This document shows, piece after piece, positions 60,180 through 64,000 of a stretch of DNA of 64,000 bases. Location of the stretch: contig CM047431.1 of NCBI GenBank assembly GCA_026168455.1, forward strand, positions 47,185,466-47,249,465. Direction: 5' to 3'. The notes beneath the pieces were generated by a model, which saw only the letters and a program-made list of their open reading frames with translations, had not been told where the DNA came from and ran no database searches. A program made the translations under genes and the position numbers. The first letter of the stretch is position 1; every line of letters begins with the position of its first letter. This stretch comes from Theocolax elegans (lineage: Eukaryota; Arthropoda; Insecta; Hymenoptera; Cerocephalidae).

Positions 60180-60351
60180 GAGGCCTGCGATGACTCGGTC
60201 GGTTAAGGCGTCGGGCTCGTAATCTGGAGGTCCCAGGTTCGATTCCTGGCACGGCTGATTAATACAACCATCACTGTGGAATATATTTTCAACAAGTGCT
60301 GATTAGTACCGGGTTTGGGAGCATAAAAAGAGCGACATTAAAAAAAATATA
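60180..60351 (+). mobile_element. tRNA-derived SINE (full head)
   Basis: The head has an A-box-like TGACTCGGTCGG, an anticodon-arm region with CTCGTAA (anticodon CGT, threonine-like) and the B-box GGTTCGATTCC at 60237-60247. The body ends TTTGGGAGCATAAAAAGAGC, then GACATT and an A-rich tail. Same family as 62177-62388 and the two truncated copies at 44.5-45.0 kb. Confidence 0.75.
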
Positions 60352-60393
60352 AAATATTACTTATCTTATAATATTTAGGTATTTCTGTACCAG

Positions 60394-60530
60394 AGGCCTT
60401 ATTCAGTAATTTTAACGCAAGCGCTAAGTACGATTTAACGCCAAAATGTGTTCGTTAAGTGACTTTTATCGACAAATTTTGGCGTTAATTCATTGTTAAC
60501 GATTGCGTTCAAATGACTGAATAAGGTCCC
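60394..60530. mobile_element. MITE of about 137 bp
   Basis: AGGCCTTATTCAGTAATTTT and the inverse of AAATGACTGAATAAGGTCCC define inverted ends. Inner TTTAACGCCAAAATGTG / AAATTTTGGCGTTAA also pair, so almost the whole element is a hairpin. Confidence 0.7.
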
Positions 60531-61137
60531 AGGGCGAAAGAAGTTGAATGACAATAACCCAAATGCTGACGTTTAATTGTTTAAAAATTAAAAATCGATT
60601 TGACTATTATAAACGTACTATTTAGTCATATTTTTAACAGAAAGGCTCTTTGAGCATGCATTTTGTTTAAGATTTTTGACTAAAATGGTATATACTATAC
60701 TACGTACAATTATTATCCAATTAATTGAAATACATTTTAGAACAATTTTCTTTCCGGGTATTAGTTTTATCTGAATTATCGTATCGTATAAATAAACTTT
60801 TTTTATAAATAAATAAATCATACGTTTCAGCAATGATCAATACTTTACTCTTTGACTCACGCACGCGTGGTAATTTTAGAAAAAAATGCATTTATCACGA
60901 GAGATGTGGTTATTTGTTCGATGAATCGTTCATATCGTTAATTAAATAAATGAAACGAATGAAAACTAAAATATTAAAAAAGCACTTTACGCGGATCGAT
61001 CTTTACGTTTTACGCGTTAAAAGGGTATTTTCGGGTACGCCAAGCCTCTCGATCAATCCCGTAAAAATTTCAAGTTCAATAATTGCTACCTGACCGCTCG
61101 ATTTATCTGAACCGCTAAGCACCGACGTTCCTCGCAT

Positions 61138-61169
<32 letters not shown>

Positions 61170-61919
61170 GGAGTGTTCCTACTGAATTTAACAATACCGG
61201 ATTCATCCAGCTCTCGTTGTACCTATAACAAATGGAGGGTTGGTCGAAAGGTATACAGAGAGGGTGGTTCGAGTTCAGTGGGTTTCTCTACCAAAACAAT
61301 CGAGCGCGCGGCAGGGCGACAAGCTCCGACAAATCATTGGGTCAACGTTGAAAATAAGCACGCCCTAATCGTCCGCAATATTTCAGGTGGCAATTACGGG
61401 AGGAGGCTAAACCTCGTAAACATAATTTAGAGGGGCGCGCACGGGTACGCTTGGACCTTACTACCGAGAATGATATCCGTAATCAACGCCACGCAACGCC
61501 TAATTCCAATAAGTGAGCTAATGCATCGCTACTGATAATTGTTCTGAAGGTATATATGAACTGTTCCGACTCGCTAAAACGCTCCTTCTATCTTTTCGCT
61601 CGATCTCGAACCGAAAATTACATACTTTCAATGCAATAGTTAAGGGTTTAAAAATAATAAATATTCACACGAAGAGAAAAATCCATTAATGGTTAGTAAC
61701 TAAATGTGTATTCATTATTAACTCGGTTAGGTAAACTGAAGAGGATAAAGGTAGATAGGTAACATTTACCAAATTGTATATGAGAGCGTACTAATCTTTA
61801 TTTAAACGTTACGTTATGCACAAATAAATGTTAAGTAGGGTAAGGTAAATAGATGTTATTTATTAGTTTAAAATCCATTTTTTAACTGTAATAATTTTTA
61901 ACAATTAAAAAATAAAAAA
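60531..61919. other. Non-coding stretch
   Basis: A CT/TC tract at 61140-61170 and a GC-richer block at 61200-61500 with no recognised domain. No supported gene. Confidence 0.35.
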
Positions 61920-61921
61920 TA

Positions 61922-61995
61922 AATGTACTATCGAGGAATTTGAACCACCCATCTTTAACTCCGGAGGTTTCTTTTATTCCAACTGTGCTATTTTA
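61922..61995 (-). ncRNA. tRNA-like sequence (minus strand)
   Basis: On the minus strand an A-box TAGCACAGTTGG (61990-61979) and a B-box GGTTCAAATTCC (61946-61935) have tRNA spacing, with CTCCGGAG near the anticodon position. The acceptor stem is poor, so this is probably a pseudogene or SINE head. Confidence 0.5.
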
Positions 61996-62057
61996 TTATA
62001 TAAAACGTGTTTCAATTTTTCTTTGTAACCAAAATTTAACATAATAACAAAAACAAT

Positions 62058-62140
62058 AAAATAGCTTAGTTGGTAGAAGGGAAGCCAGCTCCGGAGCTAA
62101 TATAAGTAGATCCGTGTTTTAAATCTCCCGATAAGTAGTT
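62058..62140 (+). ncRNA. tRNA-like sequence (plus strand)
   Basis: A-box consensus match TAGCTTAGTTGG at 62062-62073, CTCCGGAGC at the anticodon position, and a decayed B-box (GTTTTAAATCTCC). It faces away from the copy at 61922-61995, about 65 bp apart, and both have CTCCGGAG, so the pair forms an imperfect inverted repeat. Confidence 0.45.
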
Positions 62141-62176
62141 TTTTTGTCCTCAGACCGCGAAATGAAATAAGTTTAA

Positions 62177-62388
62177 GAGGCTTGCGATGGCTCGGTCGAT
62201 TACGGCTCGTAATCTGGAGGTCCCAGGTTCGATTCCCGGCCCCGGCCGATTGATACAACCACCACTGGCGAATGTATTTTCACCAAGTGCTTTCTTCACC
62301 AAGACATCGTATGACCTCCATCGCTGATTACCACCGATTTGGGAGCATAAAAAGAGCGACGTTAAAATAATAAAAAAAAATAAATAAA
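62177..62388 (+). mobile_element. tRNA-derived SINE
   Basis: TGGCTCGGTCGAT A-box region, the B-box GGTTCGATTCC at 62226-62236, a body with CCAAGTGCTTTC and ACATCGTATGACC, then GATTTGGGAGCATAAAAAGA, GCGACGTTAAAA and an A-rich tail. About 11 bases are missing from the D/anticodon part of the head compared with 60180. Confidence 0.75.
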
Positions 62389-64000
62389 TTTTTTACCTCA
62401 ATATTAAATATAATATTACAGCCCAAGTGAGCTTCCTCGAATAACATTTAAGACGAAATCAACGAGTATGTACATAAAAACAAAACAGGTGTGTGTTTAC
62501 AAACAATACGTCATGGTTTGTGGACATTTGTCTCTTTAAATTATATTCATAACATTTCTATATTGTCGGTTTAAATGTTAAGTAACTTCTATTCTGTTAA
62601 TCGTCAAATTATGATGATTGATATGTAAAATTTCTGAAATGAGTCTTTTTTTATAACAAAGTTCTTTTTTTTAAACAAAAACTATTATTTTTGTATCGTC
62701 CCAATTCAAATTGTAATTCACGTTATTCAAAATAAGGTAGGGACTCATTACATAAAAAATCTAACCGTTAGGGAATCATTACTAATGTTTTCTTTCCGCG
62801 GCACGAAACTCTATAATACGTTCAATCATAACAGAACATAAATATCTAAAAAGACAATTTGTGATTTTAAACAAAAGTTATGTGATTTCCAAGATTATTA
62901 TCTTTACGATCCTTATTGAAATTTAGATATTTATTAATGTTTTGATGTTACAAATGTGTATATTTTATAATTTATAACTAACCATTATATACACGTTTTT
63001 TAAATGTGTCTATTTTATATCGTAATATTCGTTTCAATTCCTACTGAGGAAGTAGTTATATTTATTGCCTGACGAAACGCGGGTTTACTCCACTTGTTTC
63101 GAACGCTACCACTACGCGAAGAGTGAAACACTGAATCAAAGTTATCCCAACGTTTAAGCTAAAATACTAATTTTCGCTTGTTTATGTATATATAATTTTT
63201 ATGTAGTATTTTATATTGATATTGAGAATCGGATTTACAATTTTTACGACGTTGAATATAGTCATTTTCCCCAGAGCACGCGTTTATACTTTCAAAATTT
63301 CCGACTACAATTTTTTATTCAAAACATTCAGATACATTTTATAAAAATTTTCTCTCCGCTGAAAATAGTAGAACCCTTTTTGTTTCTTTTTTAATTACGG
63401 CACGTATATGCGGTAACATTTTTATTTTCCTAGACTATATACGTATATACACATATGTGTGCAGCATCTCGAAATTTTAATCGTAGGTGAAAAATTTTTA
63501 CACGTTGGTACGGACATTTTATTATCGATAAGATAATATATAGACTTTTCTTATTTCATCTTAAGAAGAAGAAATAAATCATATTTTACGGTAAATATAA
63601 GTTACACCTCTGACGTTCGTTTTGATTTATGAATTAAGGTCATTCAATATTTACACAATTACCGCACAGTGACAATTTCAACAGATTTACCGGTTAATAA
63701 TATTTATTATATATACCAGAGAGCACTCGGCAAGCGCTATCAACTGAAATCGAATCAACCGTTACACCCCGCGAAAACATAAAATTGACGACTAGCCGAG
63801 ATTCGATAAAAAGAAAAAAGATGACGTTTAAAAAAATGTAGTAGGAGGGTGGAGATTAAAAGAGAAAATAAAAAGAAAAAAAGAGGGAAAAGTGGAAAGA
63901 GAAAAAAAAAGTGGTATCGAGAAATAAAGAGAAATAAAGCGTAACGGTCTTTAACGCGATTCTGAAAGTTGTATTATAGAGAAAGCCCGTCGTGGTAAGT
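62389..64000. other. AT-rich non-coding stretch to the window end
   Basis: 63046-63085 contains CTGAGGA and CGAAACG but no hammerhead fold. The final 300 bases are purine-rich (GA/AAG tracts). No gene is supported. Confidence 0.4.

Noticed and set aside
63046..63085. CTGAGGA ... CGAAACG resembling a hammerhead core
   Set aside because: No stem II can be drawn between the two motifs and there is no matching cleavage strand.
1..64000. CRISPR arrays, bacterial operons or prophage
   Set aside because: No spaced short palindromic array and no prokaryotic gene organisation; all regular repeats are microsatellites or transposon-derived.

Overview
Eukaryotic, almost certainly insect nuclear DNA. 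It is AT-rich, with abundant microsatellites, foldback/MITE elements and tRNA-derived SINEs, and very few exons. Two intronless divergent ionotropic receptor (IR) genes in tandem and one sarcoglycan exon are the only protein-coding genes I can support. A hymenopteran such as a parasitoid wasp fits, but that is an impression and not a proof.

Layout. 1-9.7 kb is a nest of near-identical tandem duplications (611-2755/2756-5075, then 4153-6760/6761-9709). They carry a tRNA-like Pol III unit, two consecutive RNA-type hairpins, a TIR element, and an inverted-repeat element with a hammerhead-ribozyme fold in its centre. 10-11.6 kb is a foldback element enclosed in an older inverted repeat. 14.48-14.74 kb is the membrane-spanning exon of a gamma/delta-sarcoglycan gene (+ strand), followed 93 bp later by a 360 bp element with perfect 35 bp inverted ends. 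20.0-20.97 kb is a second foldback element of the AGTCTGG-repeat family. 21.3-28.0 kb is a 3.38 kb tandem duplication. 28.4-30.5 kb has a spaced 640 bp duplication and 31.1-34.4 kb a 1.64 kb tandem duplication. 34.47-35.38 kb holds another inverted-repeat element, in the minus orientation, with an intact hammerhead ribozyme. 37.94-42.84 kb holds the two IR genes on the minus strand. 43.5-45.2 kb has a 726 bp palindromic element and a duplicated SINE fragment. 45-64 kb is mostly AT-rich non-coding sequence with a MITE, two fuller SINE copies and a pair of opposed tRNA-like sequences.

The most interesting signal is the hammerhead family. The minus-strand copy at 34696-34760 has every core residue of a type III hammerhead, three stems, and two capping loops with 8 perfectly complementary bases (a kissing-loop interaction). 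The three plus-strand copies differ from it at only two of 65 positions, and both are catalytic (A6 to G and C17 to U). The IR genes are probably chemosensory or cation-channel receptors; they have no visible functional link to the sarcoglycan gene. The number of near-perfect tandem duplications, with copies differing mainly by one-base homopolymer indels, raises the possibility of false duplication in the assembly.
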